From NCBI GenBank assembly GCA_026724425.1, contig JAIUCV010000001.1:11266556-11330555 (forward strand): a stretch of DNA of 64,000 bases, in the 5' to 3' direction. Shown piece after piece: positions 49,050 through 60,200 of the stretch. The notes under the pieces are model-generated. The model did no database searches, was not told where the DNA came from, and saw only the letters and a program-made list of their open reading frames with translations. Both the position numbers and the translations under genes were made by a program. Position 1 is the stretch's first letter; each line of letters opens with the position of its first letter. This DNA is from Erythrophleum ivorense (lineage: Eukaryota; Streptophyta; Magnoliopsida; Fabales; Fabaceae).

Positions 49050-49220
49050 AGCAACTACAATGAGGAAAGAATCAGGGCAAAGAGTGTCTCACTTCTTAAT
49101 TTATTCTCATAGTTGTGTCTAACGAGATAAGAGGAGCCGAATGCTCCTCTGCCAACTTGCTCAATCGCTTCATAGTCTTTCATCTTCGACTTGATCCACC
49201 ATTATCGGTCTCCATGAAAA
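49050..49220 (-). pseudogene. Fragment of a NEK-type (NIMA-related) protein kinase gene, first coding exon
   Basis: From an ATG at 49183 the minus strand reads MKDYEAIEQVGRGAFGSSYL, then VRHNYENK, the start of a plant NEK kinase domain with the glycine loop GRGAFG. After ENK the similarity stops and a TAG follows, so the VAIK-type lysine and the rest of the kinase are missing. An upstream ATG at 49215 begins METDNGGSSR, also typical of plant NEK N-termini, but is one base out of frame with MKDYE. This is a frameshifted, truncated exon with no other kinase exons in the region. The exact NEK subgroup (NEK5/6-like) is inferred. Confidence 0.65.
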
Positions 49221-50064
49221 GCTCCAATAACAAGCAGACAAACAGTGAAGCTGCAGATCCTAACTGCTACGAGTCCAATTGAAGCAAGAGAATGAGTGGA
49301 ATTGCCAGATTTATTGTTTTTAATTTTCTCTTCACAAATTATTTTTACGAGCGGAGCCGGGCTTAGTTCTTTTTTTCATTGCAAGTTGCGTTGGTTTTCC
49401 ATATCATCGTGAAGTCTTACACAGTTAATAAGGTTTTCTATTATGGATTACCTTAACTTTTTGTTCTTGTCTGACGTGAAACTTCTTCGGCTTCCTATTT
49501 TTTTACCACCCATGGACACTTTCTATAGGAGAATCAGCGACTTGTAAGTGTTATTTAGCAGTGGGTGGCCCACTCCGTGGAACAAAGAGTGTCGTCTTTG
49601 AAAAGAAAAAAGGTGTTTACGCATGCGCTCGAGGTCATAAAAGGCCCTGTTGATGCGCAGAGTTTGGAAAAAGAGATATCCAAACTCAAGAGGTCCCACT
49701 AGGCGTGAAAGGATCTGCTCCCGTGCTCTCTTCAGTCTAAGATTTAGACCGTCTGGATTATTTGATGGTTCATATCTAATTCTTTTTTTCTTCATTTTTT
49801 CAAAGGGATCAAAATGTAAAATAAAAATAATTTTTTAACTATAAATTTTTAAAAAATAATATTTAAGGTTAAAAAATGAAAAGATTTTTGAACCTTCCAG
49901 ATCTTGATCTAAATAATTTAAATTTTATGAGGAAAATAATGAAGAAAAGACTAAAGGAAAAGATCCGAATCCCCCTCTAGGCAAAGGGTGGCGGCGCTGT
50001 AAGAGACTAGGAATCATAGGCTAAAAGATTCTTAGAGGGAGGGGCTAGAAAGGCCTCATAACTT
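49221..50064. other. Intergenic stretch, no supported gene
   Basis: The 90-codon minus-strand frame at 49523-49795 is basic and has no recognised domain. It may be untranslated leader or upstream sequence belonging to the NEK fragment, or chance. Confidence 0.35.
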
Positions 50065-50730
50065 CACTTTGATTCTAAAAATATAAAATGATAAAAGTGT
50101 TTTATCTTTGTTACATAATTTTTTTGTTGAAAAGCATAATCAGATCTTAATCTCATCTTTGATAAAAAAAGTTCAAGTAGATATTGAAAATAATGCAATC
50201 TCATTTTGTTGCACATGACAATGATGTTTGAACTTCAATTTTAGATAAATATTAAAAAATATAACAATCCAAAACAATAATATATCTAAATAATAGTATA
50301 ATATCTTTAATTTTGTTAACAATTAATGTTACAAAGAGACAAGGTTTTAAAATATTAATATATGAAAATAATTTAAAGATGTAATATGTTATAATTATAT
50401 GGTCAAAATGTAAAGAATTCCTTTCATCTTAAGGGTAATATAATTTACTCCTTCAATTTTAAAAATTTATTATATCCGCCTCACTTTAATTTTTGTGTAA
50501 ATAAGTCCTCTGTCAACTTTTTCATCTAACATCTTAATACTACTTTTCTATGTAAACTTAAAAAGATCAAATCAACCAAACAAAAAATCCAACCTAACAT
50601 CTCAAGTAACAAACAAAATTTTTTTCTCTGTCATTTTTTTTATTTTATGACAAAGTCTTTGTTTGTTATTTGGAATGACATGTTGGATCTAGTTTTCTTT
50701 ATTTAACCTTCCTCACCCTATGTGGACAAG
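50065..50730. repeat. Dispersed ~680 bp repeat, copy 2 (pairs with 39040-39720)
   Basis: Direct-orientation partner of 39040-39720; see the shared phrases there. Non-coding. Confidence 0.65.
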
Positions 50731-51478
50731 TGATGTTGGGGTTAGAATTTTGGACTAAAAAATTAATAGAGAAATTATATTACACAAATTGACAACCCAA
50801 GAGATTTGTAGTCAGTTTTTAAATACAACTCTCTAAGTTGAAAAAGATTCTTTATATTTTAGTCTAATTTTATTTATTTTGACAATATATATATATATAT
50901 ATAAGAGACTCATTTTAATGTTAAATACTGTCATATAAGCTATTAATTTAATTGACGAAAGCCAATTCAGCTAATAAAGGTTCAAATTATTAAAAATATT
51001 TTACTTCCATAAATGATTTTTTCTGTTTTATTTTCCCTATCTAAATTTAAAATAAACATTAATAGAAAACTAGCTAGTTTTAAACAGATTACTTCGTTTT
51101 ATCTACGGTAATTCCAAATTATCAGATAAGATTTATTAATTTCAAACGTCATTTTCACTTAGAACAAAAAGGATTAAATTATTTTAAAAATCAACTTGAC
51201 ATTTTATTGATAAATAAGATTTAGAGGTCATGGCGAGTTGATAAGAGAAATTATGAATAAAAGACCAATACCTTTATTTTATAATTTTTTTCTTTTTTTG
51301 GGATCAAGTTGAAGCAAGACACCAAAGTCTCGCCATTAAGTGCTGCTATAAAATAGTGTAACTATGGGATCACGATGGCTGCTATCTATCATATCAGTTA
51401 ACTAATCAAATGAATGAATAAAATGCGGGATGTTTGTTGATCATGCTTCCACTTCTTATTCTCTCATGATCATAATTG

Positions 51479-53139
51479 TGTTGGTCCAAAGTCCTTTGAG
51501 TTTATAACTTTGATAATAATAAAAATTAAAATTTATTCGTCCATTTGGTGTTGGTCTATTTTTATCTCTTTATTATCTGAAAACAAAATTATTAATGTAT
51601 ATGCAATAAAACCTCCATATCTCTTTAGGTCTGGCAAAGTGAAAGTATGATATACTTGTTTCATTCTTCTCGCTTCTCTCTTTTACAATTATCTCTTTTA
51701 TAAAGAAAATGTGAAAATCCTTCTCTAGCCATGAAGGGAGCATTTAATGTCATTTATGAAGATTAGATAAAATGGAATATTTAAAAAAGAATATTGACAG
51801 TTATTACTAAAGAGAAAGCTTATGAATGTTAAAGACATGCTTCATCTGCTCCAACCGAAAAGCCACTGCTACCATTATTCCATCTCTGACGGCTAAAAGT
51901 CATTAAAGATTTATAAATACATAAAAGAGCTAAATGCAAAATATATGGAATTTAAAAATCAATTTACGTATCATGTTAAAAAGAGAGCAATTATTTTGCA
52001 CTCTTTTTTTCTTTTGGCCTTTAAGGCAAACTAATTTTTCAAGGGACGCAAATATTCAAGGGGAGCAGACATAATCTTTTACATAAATCTTAATTTTGCA
52101 TTGTTATGGTTTTATCATCATCAAAAAGAGGAGATTATTAACCTAAGTTTTTTTAGGCTCATAACTTTCATAATAACAAAAATAAAAATTCATTCATGTA
52201 AAAGGTCCATTTGGTGTTGGCCTATTTTTATTTTTTTATTGTCTAAAACAAAATTATTAATGTGTATGCAACAAAACCTCTGTATCTCTTTAGGTTAGAC
52301 AAAGCGAAAACATAGTATAAATATTTCATTTTTTTCTGCTTCTCTCTTATGCATTTATCTCCTTTATAAAGAAAAGGTGAAACTCTTTCTCTAACCCATG
52401 AAGTCATCATTTAATGTCATTTATGAAAATTAGATAAAATGGGTTGGTTGGAAAAAAAATTGCTTATGCTGCTACTAAAAAGAAAGTTCATAAACTTTAG
52501 AAACATGCTCCCTCTGCTCTAACAAAAAGCCACCAGTACCATTATTCCATCTTTGATCTTTGACAATTAGGAATCATTACAGATTTATAAATACACAGAA
52601 AACCTAAATGTAGAAGATATAGAACTTGAAAATCAATTTATGTATCACGTTAAAAAGGGAGCATTTATTCTCTAAAAAATATTTTTAGTTTTTAGTATAT
52701 CAGTTTGTAAGAAGCAATTATTGACTTTAAAAAAAATCTTTATTTAGAGAGAAAACTATTATTTCATATTATAGTTTGTAAATCTTTAATTGAGAGATTA
52801 AGTTGAAGATGAGCTATAGATTAAGTTCAAGATGAATTTGTAAAACCTGTGTTAGTGGTAAATAAGTTGAGTAAGATAAAGTGAGCAGTATTTTTCTCTC
52901 TTTTCTTATCTGATTTTATTTATTACATATTTTGCTTCTTCTAATATTAAAGGATCTTCTATTTTCATATAACTCACTTCACTAATAATATAATTGTATA
53001 CTTTCTCACTCAACTTATTTATTATTTGCTAGCTCTATTTTGAATTTTCTCCACTTTTATATTTGTAAAATTTTATATTATTTAATTGTTTTTACATACC
53101 ACAGGTCCACACCTATTCGTCCCCTGAATATAATTATTA
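51479..53139 (+). mobile_element. Copia-type LTR retrotransposon remnant, internal region deleted
   Basis: A 5-bp target duplication AATTG flanks it (51474-51478 and 53140-53144). Copy A keeps the unfilled site CATAATTGAAG near 45203. The element starts TGTTGGTCCAAAG, a common Copia LTR start. A ~510 bp sequence recurs (about 51496-52000 and 52150-52670), consistent with two LTRs. Just before the second lies TCATCATCAAAAAGAGGAGA, resembling the polypurine tract preceding the 3' LTR of Copia/SIRE elements. No pol genes remain. Confidence 0.75.
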
Positions 53140-53372
53140 AATTGAAGTTAAAGTAATGAGAAACACCTACTATTTGCAACCAAGATAGTAATAATAATTA
53201 TAAAGCTATTCTTTTTAAAAAATTAAAGAGAAAAACAGTCAAGTTCTATTCATAAATATAAATATAGTGGCAAAATCAAATTACAATATGTCTCACGCAC
53301 AAACAAATAATTATACAAAATTGATAATTAAAAAAAAAGGAAGAATCTAGGCTCCTGATGTATTCTTTGTGA

Positions 53373-53525
53373 TGAGCTGTGGGGTGCCCTCTGTGGTTTA
53401 GAGCTGACGTGGTCCCTGGATCTCCCTAAAGTCGTCCTGGAAGTTGATTCTCTCGTACTAATTAATGCAGCTCATTCATAGTAACATCTGACCAAGGACA
53501 CCAGTGTGCCTTTATTATTCAAAAC
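53373..53525 (+). pseudogene. Non-LTR retrotransposon RNase H-like domain relic, copy B
   Basis: Reads CDELWGALCGLELTWSLDL, then VVLEVDS, before breaking up. It is the shorter duplicate of 45282-45555 and ends about 40 bases from the oleosin B stop codon. Confidence 0.7.
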
Positions 53526-53562
53526 ATGAAGAAGTGGGTGGTCCAAGTGAATAATTCCTGAA

Positions 53563-54276
53563 TCAAGTGCTGGAGGTTGCATCTTTTATATTACTAAGCA
53601 TCTGGTCCGAACCAGGCAAGTAAGGTGCATAGAAGAAGTGTTGCACCACCCATGCCACGACAATGACAACAACAACCGCGAATCCACACACGGACAACAA
53701 TCCTGAAGTGACGACGAAGAGAGCTGTGCTAGCAGGGACCAAAATGGGGCTTAATGCGGCGATCAACGGCAAGAAAATGATCAGACCCAGCATGGTTCCT
53801 GTGACTATCAGGCCGACGAGGAAGAGCAACACGGCTCCGACGATCAAAAAGCGACGAAGGGAAAACGATAAAGGGAAAGTGAAGAGGCCAAGTAGCTTGG
53901 CTGCTGGGTTTAGAACTTGCCCTAGAATAGACGTGAGAGGATTGTTGGTAGCTGAAGAGAGTAATGTGGAGAGGATGTTGGAAGGGCATGTGAGAAGGTT
54001 TAGGGGGGAGAGGATCTTGGAAGGATGAGAAAGGACTTTAGTTGCGTCTGAGAGGATCTTGGAAGCGTCACAAAGGATTTTGGAAGGGTAAGGGATGAGT
54101 TTGGTTGAGTCTGAGAGGATTTTAGAAGGCTTAGTGAGGAAATTGGCTGTGTCTGAGAAGATCTTGGAAGGGTCAGGGATGAGCTTAGTTGGGTTTGAGA
54201 GGATTTTGAAAGGGTCAGGGAGGAGTGTGGATTGATGATTATTGTGGGAGAGAATTAGTGATGGTGTCTTTGACAT
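53563..54276 (-). CDS. Oleosin-like lipid-droplet protein with shorter N-terminal repeat array, 237 aa (gene B)
   Basis: Paralog of gene A from the tandem duplication. The hydrophobic hairpin and proline knot (PLIAALSPILVP) are intact, so lipid-droplet targeting should be retained. The N-terminal array has only about five 14-residue units (DPSKIFSDT, KPSKILSDSTK, YPSKILCDASK and others), more diverged than in gene A, followed by the LLTCPSNILSTLLSSATNN linker. The C-terminal tail after PGSD differs entirely from gene A (MLSNIKDATSST), because the sequence 3' of the gene has been rearranged against the RNase H fossil. The frame is open and the promoter TATA and G-box-like sites are kept, so the gene may be active. 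Start is MSKT, directly aligned to gene A. Confidence 0.87.
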   Translation of the reverse strand: MSKTPSLILSHNNHQSTLLPDPFKILSNPTKLIPDPSKIFSDTANFLTKPSKILSDSTKLIPYPSKILCDASKILSDATKVLSHPSKILSPLNLLTCPSNILSTLLSSATNNPLTSILGQVLNPAAKLLGLFTFPLSFSLRRFLIVGAVLLFLVGLIVTGTMLGLIIFLPLIAALSPILVPASTALFVVTSGLLSVCGFAVVVVIVVAWVVQHFFYAPYLPGSDQMLSNIKDATSST

Positions 54277-54337
54277 GGCTACGCCCTTAAAGGGGTAGAG
54301 GATGGAGATGGATGAAGACGGTGGAAGTGCAAATTGC

Positions 54338-54352
54338 TGTATATATATGAGC
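54338..54352 (-). promoter_or_regulatory. TATA box of oleosin gene B
   Basis: GCTCATATATATAC on the minus strand, about 65 bases upstream of the ATG at 54276, within promoter sequence conserved with gene A. Confidence 0.65.
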
Positions 54353-54645
54353 TTCTCGAGAACTCAAGTTGCTTCAGTGATCAATGAATGAGAAAAGAAA
54401 CAGAATTTATGAGGAAAGGAACAGAGTTTTGGATAGTTTTAATTGGGTTTGGACTAGGTAGATATAGTGTTGGGGGAAAATAATTAAGGGGTTAACTATT
54501 TTTTAATCATTCTAGAGTTGTGAACTGAGTTGCAGCACATGGAGACTTAATTAATGGCTTCTACTGGTTAGAGGGAATCTTAGGTTAAAATGTAATGTAT
54601 TTGTCACAAAATACATGTGATCCAAGAATAAATAAATTTTTGCAA

Positions 54646-54651
54646 CACGTG
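54646..54651 (-). promoter_or_regulatory. G-box / ABRE-like CACGTG site, oleosin B promoter
   Basis: ACACGTGTC about 370 bases upstream of the start, at the equivalent position to 47652-47657 of gene A. Retained in both copies although neighbouring bases have drifted. Confidence 0.45.
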
Positions 54652-55405
54652 TCTTAATTTGCCTTTTTAATAAGTATATATATATTTGAAATGTAGAAAA
54701 ATATTATTACGTAATGGACTGGATGATATCAATGCCATCTCCTTTTATGATCTGAAATTTGATTGTTTTATCTGCTTCGATCTGTCCAAGACGGAGAGTT
54801 TCAAACTAAACAATTATTAATAAGCACGTCATTATTGACCTGGCGTAGGAAGATTAGAGGAGAGTTCCAAGTGAATCATGATTGGGATTTCTTGTATATA
54901 TTTGAAAAAATCAAAAGATTACAACACAAGTTGATGATTCTATATCTATATATATAATGAATTTTGAAATATTTAACAGTTGTATCTCCAAAAGTATTTA
55001 GTATGAGAAAACAGAGTAAATATAAATTGTGTGGTTTCATAAGTATTCTTTATAGTTAATGATATACATATCCAGATTCCCTTGGAAGTGGTACTGAGGA
55101 GTGCAATGGAGAAGGTTTTGGTTATTTGACAAAGCTTACAAGGAGGAGTTATGCTTGACGACTCTTGACATCTATCCAAAATGAATTTTAACAGTCTTAT
55201 TCAAGTGACACTTACTATAAATATAAATGTTAAAGGATTTAAATGTACGGGAGTTTCATTTCAATCCCCCTTTTTGTTTTCACTCTCTTCCTAATTTGGA
55301 CAATCAAATTCAAATTTGATAGCAATCCATGAAAGTTTGTATGGTAGTTGGAGCCGTAAGGAAGTGAATCATCTTTGGATACTTAACAGGAATGATTAGT
55401 GGGGC

Positions 55406-57268
55406 AGGCGACCGTGTAGAATTGGATAAAGTCATAAGGGTAAGAAAAACTTGCTTCACGCGCATGGCATCATGGAGAGGTATTGAATTCATAGAAGGAG
55501 GACGTGTTTGTGGCGATAAAAAGAAAAGGCTCCTTGCCACTTTCTCTTTCCACCTCGCTGTGTGGTATCTCGGTTATGTGAAGAACTTTATTCATCTAGA
55601 TAGTTGCATCATTACATTCCTCAGTTGCATATTAACCACGATGTGAGGAAGTTTACTTCATTGCATATTTCATCCTTTACATGCCCACACCTATGGCATC
55701 ATTGAGCTGATCAAGTTCATAGAAGGAAGAAGTGTTTGTAAGTTGTAGCATTATAGGGTTTTGGTTCCTCTCCACTTTTTCTTTCTCTATCCACAGGGAT
55801 GGACTTATCCTTTAGGAATCAGGGGTAAAACAAACCCCCAAACAAACACCCAAAAAAAAAAATGGTGCAAGACATTTTACCCGCATGCTATTTTTTCTAG
55901 TTCTGTTCCAATCTGTCTAAGTATTGTCTAGCAGTCCACTTTCTCTTCCTTTCTCCTCTATGCTATGTGGTGTTTGGCTTTAACTTTATTCATGTGTTAG
56001 CTCATAAAAATAAACAAATTGGGTTCTTTTAAAGTTTGCAAGAGACTTGCAAGTTTTGTTATTTTAACTACGTAGTCTTTTCAAATTGGAATCTCCTCCT
56101 ATGCGCCCCATCTGTTATGCGCATGGGAGAAGATTTTGTCTGTTTAAATTTAATTTGAATAGCCAATGTTTTAAAATTTATTTATTACTTTTTTAGGTTT
56201 TTTTTTAAGGAAACATGATGTAAAATGAAAATAATTTTTAATTATGAATTTAAAATTTTATTTATTATTTTTTTAGACTTTTAATAAAAAAATAATATAA
56301 AATGAAAATAATCTTTTAATTACAAATTTAAAAAATGACAACTAATATATAAAAAAATAAAAAAGAATCTTAAAATCTCTCCTATGCACGCATGAGAGGG
56401 AAGACATTGGAGATTCGGCTATTTTCTCTAAAAGATAAATCTTGCACAATCACCACTTGTCAAACGTTGATTGCTCCCCTAATTATGACATATGATGTCA
56501 CAACTGAGGATGTGCTATCCTGTATCAAATGTACGAAAAATCAATGCAATGATATTCTTAAAACAAAAAATATTAAATATAATTTAATTAAATTTCATAA
56601 GAAACTAATATATCTTTGTTAGAGAAAGAGAAAAATCCTCAGCATTAAATTTATAGTGCATTTAGGATCTCCATCTCTCTCCTAAATCTCTCTCTTAAAT
56701 GCACCTATCTTCTAAATGGAATCTAGATTCCAAACTCCTTTGCAGCAACCAAAATATTGGAATTTGGGTCAAAAAGCTTAACCTTCTGAATGTTGTCATT
56801 TTGCATTTTCACCACCGTCGATGCTGGCAAAGGGTGTGGTGACTGTGTTTCCCAATTCCACTCTCTGAACCTACCAAGAAGAAGTTGTGTGAAAAAGTTT
56901 GTGGTTAATTACAAATACAAGGAGTCGTGTTAAAGAATGTAATCAAAATTGAATAGATTATTTGCATTCTAGCCATCTTTTTCTCTAGTCAAATTTCTTT
57001 GGGATTTTGATTTTGGGGGATAAAAATTCCAAATTAAAAGTGTGCTTTATCCAAAATGCTTTGAGGGATTTTAATTACAAATTCTCAACGTTATTCGGTA
57101 CATTCTATTGTGAAACATCATTAAAACGTTATTGAACAATGACCTTTTGTACTGAACAATTACCCATAGTGCTTTCAATCTAAGTTCTTCAGAATGGCAT
57201 CAGGTCTTTTGTGTATACATGAATCACAGCAATTTATACTGCGGAAGGAGATCAATTAAAATGGGCCT
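55406..57268. other. Intergenic stretch between oleosin B and GEX3
   Basis: No supported gene. A ~50 bp block (ATGGCATCA...TTCATAGAAGGA(G/A)GA) occurs twice at about 55465-55515 and 55692-55740. AT-rich ~90 bp units repeat at 56160-56335. GC-richer patches at 56095-56130 and 56370-56400 (CTCCTATGCG / CGCATGAGAG) look like inverted ends of a small ~300 bp element. Confidence 0.4.
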
Positions 57269-60200
57269 CTAATTAGTTGAGGATAAGGATTTTCTTCTCT
57301 TTAACCATGTGCTGCTACGATTTCTCTGCATAAGCTCTCTTTCACCCTCTTCAGGTGACTTCACTTTTGATCTCTCTTGCTCTCCAGGGGATGAAATGAG
57401 TAACTTAGAGCTAGTTTTTGCCTCTGATACACTTCTATACCCTCTTCCAACAGACTCTTCATCGCTTGGAGTGTCCTCCTCCATAGGTGCCTTTGCTTTT
57501 GCCTTATCCGGAGAGTCCATGCCTTCAAGCATGCTGGTGTCTCCTTCAGTGCTACTTTCTCTGGAAGTTGTATCACTGAGTGTGTGGAAGACTGCCACAC
57601 TCTCCTTTGTACCCTGAAATGAGGAGAATTTAGCTTTTTCCTTATATAAAGGAAGAAGAGATTTTGATTGTAAGTCAGTCCTGTCCCTTCCCAAACTATA
57701 GGTGGTTGAGAGCTTCCTTTCGATGCATTCCCTTTCTCGAACCATATCATCCATCTTTTCATAAACTTCTTTGCCCGCTTCTTCCTCGGTAGCTTTTTGC
57801 TTGAGTTCTGTAATTATCCTGTCAAATGCTTTCTTTCGGAGCTGAAGAGAGCGCTGAAAGGTCCAATTTCGTAGATGAAGATTTAAGATACACTATACGG
57901 GAGACAAGTAATGCTATAAAAGAAAGAAGAATTAGAAGGATGTCGAGATTACTCGCTTGTCCAAAAAGCTACCGAGGCCTAGATCTTGAATCTTCTTTTT
58001 CGTCCAGAATGTACAGCAGAATCTCACAACTCCAGCCAGCACTGCCAAAATAGCTGATTCGAGGAAAAGAAACAAGACTATTGCCCTTTCATTGCCTACA
58101 GGAAAAAAAAAAAACGGCATTTGAGTATTGAACAAAGAAATTTTTACTTGTTATTTTGCAGAATTAAACTTGACCTGTATAGATGTTCACAAGCTTGGTC
58201 CTCGCTTGAGAGCAGCTAGACATAAGCTTCTGACCTGTAAAAGGGATGAAAAACTTTATATAGCTGAAAAACCAACTATTAGATTCAGCTGAAATTATAT
58301 CAGCATATGCTAGAGGAAATTGGTATTACAACTATTCAATAAACTGATGTATCATAAATTATAACAGCAGCCTGTTTATATCCCTTAACTATAGCGAAGT
58401 CACATGTTTACTGGGTCTCTGGTTCTAAAATATATTATATACAAACAATCAAATGAGTTTTAAGATTATTTCCAATATATCTTAGGTTGCCATAAATTCT
58501 GCAGGAAAAAATTTGAAGACGGGAAAGATGTAAGTCAACTTGAGTTTTAGCCAACTCCTACAAGAAAGTGACTGTCTCCAAGAAAATTTGGCTTTCTCAA
58601 GCTGCTGTCTGATTGGCACTGAACAAAATTTCTTCCACCCTGAAGTTAATTCTGTAGATGGCCGACAAGGTCGATTCTTCTATTTTATTTGAAAAACCTA
58701 GGATATAACCGAATTATGGCATTTTTCTTCATTCATGATCCCTTTCTTTTCTTCTCTTGATTGCATGACCTTTTCTTCTGTTTCTCCAAGTTCTGAATTT
58801 TGTTCATTTTGACTAAAATTAGAAGGCATTTTACGTTCATTTCTGGGATTGTGATATTCCTAAGGAAATATACCAACAATATGAAATTTCTGCACAACTT
58901 CTTAGTATTTTATCCGTTATACATGATCATTCTGCCTATATATCTATCCCAAATGGAATAAACATCTTTTCTAATCCTGTTCCAATCTGAGATTTTGGTC
59001 CATTCATAGTTGTGAAAAGCAGACTCATGATGTTGAAGTTTATACTCCAAACGAAGAAAAGGGCCAAGCTTGAAAAGAGTGGAGAACTCAAATAGCGCTT
59101 TTTTTCTTTTTTTGCTTTTCAAACTCACATTCTGGTATATGGCAGAGTGGACACAGAAAAGGCTTCTTCTACACACGACATGATTTTGGAAACTTTCAAT
59201 TTCAATCCAATGAATTGAATCCTTATGGATTGGAGAATTAGCTAAACCTTTCTTGCATCAAAAGGATTCACTACCATTCATTGGTCAAATAATTGGCATA
59301 AAGATTGTCATCTCATAAAAAGTATATGTAATGAGAAATGTTTACAATACCATAAGTCAAATGCATGTTGCAGTTAGCAACACAGTCAATCAAGGTCCTA
59401 ATACTTAGCCTTCAGAAGGTTGATATAATCACTGAGTTAACCCAAACTAAAACTTTGATGTTATATCCCTTTAGACCCTTCCCGAGATCATTTCTTCTAT
59501 CTAGTGAAACTGTTCTGCCACTTGAAGGTCTAGTAGACGCCAAGCGAAGTTACTTAAAAGAGAAAGCTAGTTAATTTGGCAAAGCAGTTGACAAACTTCT
59601 CTATCAGTTTGGCTAGTATCCAGATTGATATCAGGCATAATTTAAGAGTCATGGAAAAAGCATACAAGCTAAGAAACATTCTCAGATAAAACATAGCTGG
59701 CATTTAAAGAAAACAAGATTAATTATATGATGCAACGGATATATTTCGGTTTAGTTTGTAGTAGGAAATATGAGTACCTATCGTACGGCATTGCAGTGGG
59801 TTGCCCGTCTCTGCATTAAATATCAGTATCAAGACATCAGTGCATCCAAGTAAACTACTTATCTACATGATTATGGTGTTTTAACTGGCACTACCTTTTG
59901 TTAGGTGGCAATCAGGAGGAAGGAATGGGTATGGGCGGGGGGGTTGGCTGAAAGGATGTGTTTGGTAGGTGGCAATCCCATTACCATGGTATTGGGATTG
60001 CCAAATTTTGAGGGAATCAGACTCCTTCATTGGGTGGATGGGATCAGCTGGACTCCTAGGAATGGAATGAAAAGAGATGTTCTTGCCCTCAAATGAATAT
60101 TTTACTATTTTTAATCTTAAGGTTATTATAGTCATTTACCTAGCTCTCCTTTTCATTAATTTTTATCTATATAACCACACAATTAGAATGGCATTATTTT

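Larger units (their letters stand above)
51181..55405. repeat. Segmental tandem duplication, copy B (carries oleosin gene B)
   Basis: Matches copy A (44880-48725) in order, split by an LTR insertion at 51479-53139. The RNase H fossil in this copy abuts the oleosin 3' end directly, so about 780 bp present in copy A has been lost here or gained there. Confidence 0.85.

Noticed and set aside
49523..49795. 90-codon basic minus-strand frame
   Set aside because: No domain recognised and it adjoins a pseudogene fragment; likely chance or leader sequence.
53663..54028. 121-codon open frame on the plus strand
   Set aside because: Antisense shadow of the oleosin B hairpin coding sequence; the matching frame also appears antisense to gene A.
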